A stretch of DNA of 5,009 nt from Treponema sp. UBA1747 (lineage in GTDB: Bacteria > Spirochaetota > Spirochaetia > Treponematales > Treponemataceae), in NCBI GenBank assembly GCA_002315375.1, contig DCHR01000024.1:86811-91819 (forward strand), in the 5' to 3' direction. Every line of letters begins with the position of its first letter. The stretch's first letter is position 1. Positions 4,999 through 5,009 of this stretch are shown here, piece by piece. Both the position numbers and the translations under genes were made by a program. The notes under the pieces were generated by a model, which saw nothing but the letters and a program-made list of their open reading frames with translations, made no database searches and had not been told where the DNA came from.

Positions 4999-5009
4999 AA
5001 TTGACAGAA

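Larger units (their letters stand above)
4804..5009. other. 206-bp gene-free end region with a promoter and structured sequence
   Basis: No protein-coding frame is seen here. The first part is A-rich: A-runs at 4802-4808, 4813-4818 and 4825-4830 are spaced about one helical turn apart, which predicts curved DNA upstream of the promoter at 4843-4871. From about 4881 to the window edge the sequence is more G+C-rich and folds into successive hairpins. It has no T-run terminator and clearly continues beyond the window. I looked for the conserved cores of RNase P RNA, tmRNA, SRP RNA and 16S/23S rRNA 5' ends and recognised none. Confidence 0.6.

Noticed and set aside
4882..5009. RNase P RNA, tmRNA, SRP RNA or a riboswitch aptamer
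   Set aside because: The conserved core words of these RNAs were not found in the visible part; the sequence is incomplete, so only a generic structured element is reported.

Overview
The window looks like a chromosomal segment of a low-to-moderate-GC spirochaete, most likely a gut- or rumen-type Treponema. That is an inference from the style of the GAPDH, RlmE and PepF proteins, A/T-rich spacers and moderate GC; no rRNA or marker gene in the window proves it. Gene content is mainly housekeeping, with no mobile element, CRISPR array or defence cassette.

Layout. The window opens inside the 3' end of a GAPDH gene (+ strand, to 359), closed by a strong UUCG-loop terminator (378-407). A second terminator (453-485) faces the other way and ends a minus-strand unit. 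That unit, read right to left, is pepF (oligoendopeptidase F, 4208-2394), a 256-bp spacer with a long imperfect stem-loop, rlmE/ftsJ (23S rRNA 2'-O-methyltransferase, 2137-1541), and a membrane-anchored LysM-LysM-M23 cell-wall peptidase (1524-505). The last two are separated by 16 bp that hold a good Shine-Dalgarno site, so they are almost certainly co-transcribed. Divergent from pepF, with only 28 bp between the chosen starts, is a cysteine hydrolase of the isochorismatase superfamily (4237-4803). The final 206 bp hold no gene: phased A-tracts, a near-consensus promoter (4843-4871), and a run of hairpins that continues past the window edge, resembling the leader of a stable RNA or a repeated structured element.

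The parts most worth a second look are not the proteins. First, the pepF/hydrolase divergent region has two TATAAT boxes arranged as a perfect inverted repeat, each 6-7 nt from a start codon. This predicts two leaderless mRNAs from promoters that cannot both be occupied at once. Second, there are two structured intergenic islands (about 2258-2352 and 4881-5009) that share an ACGAAGT hairpin apex and a 9-base word. They may belong to one dispersed extragenic element family, or the second may be an RNA leader.

Functionally, GAPDH serves glycolysis, RlmE ribosome maturation, the M23 protein remodels peptidoglycan, PepF degrades cytoplasmic peptides, and the hydrolase acts on an unknown small amide or related substrate. 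Apart from rlmE and the M23 gene, nothing in the sequence ties them into one pathway.
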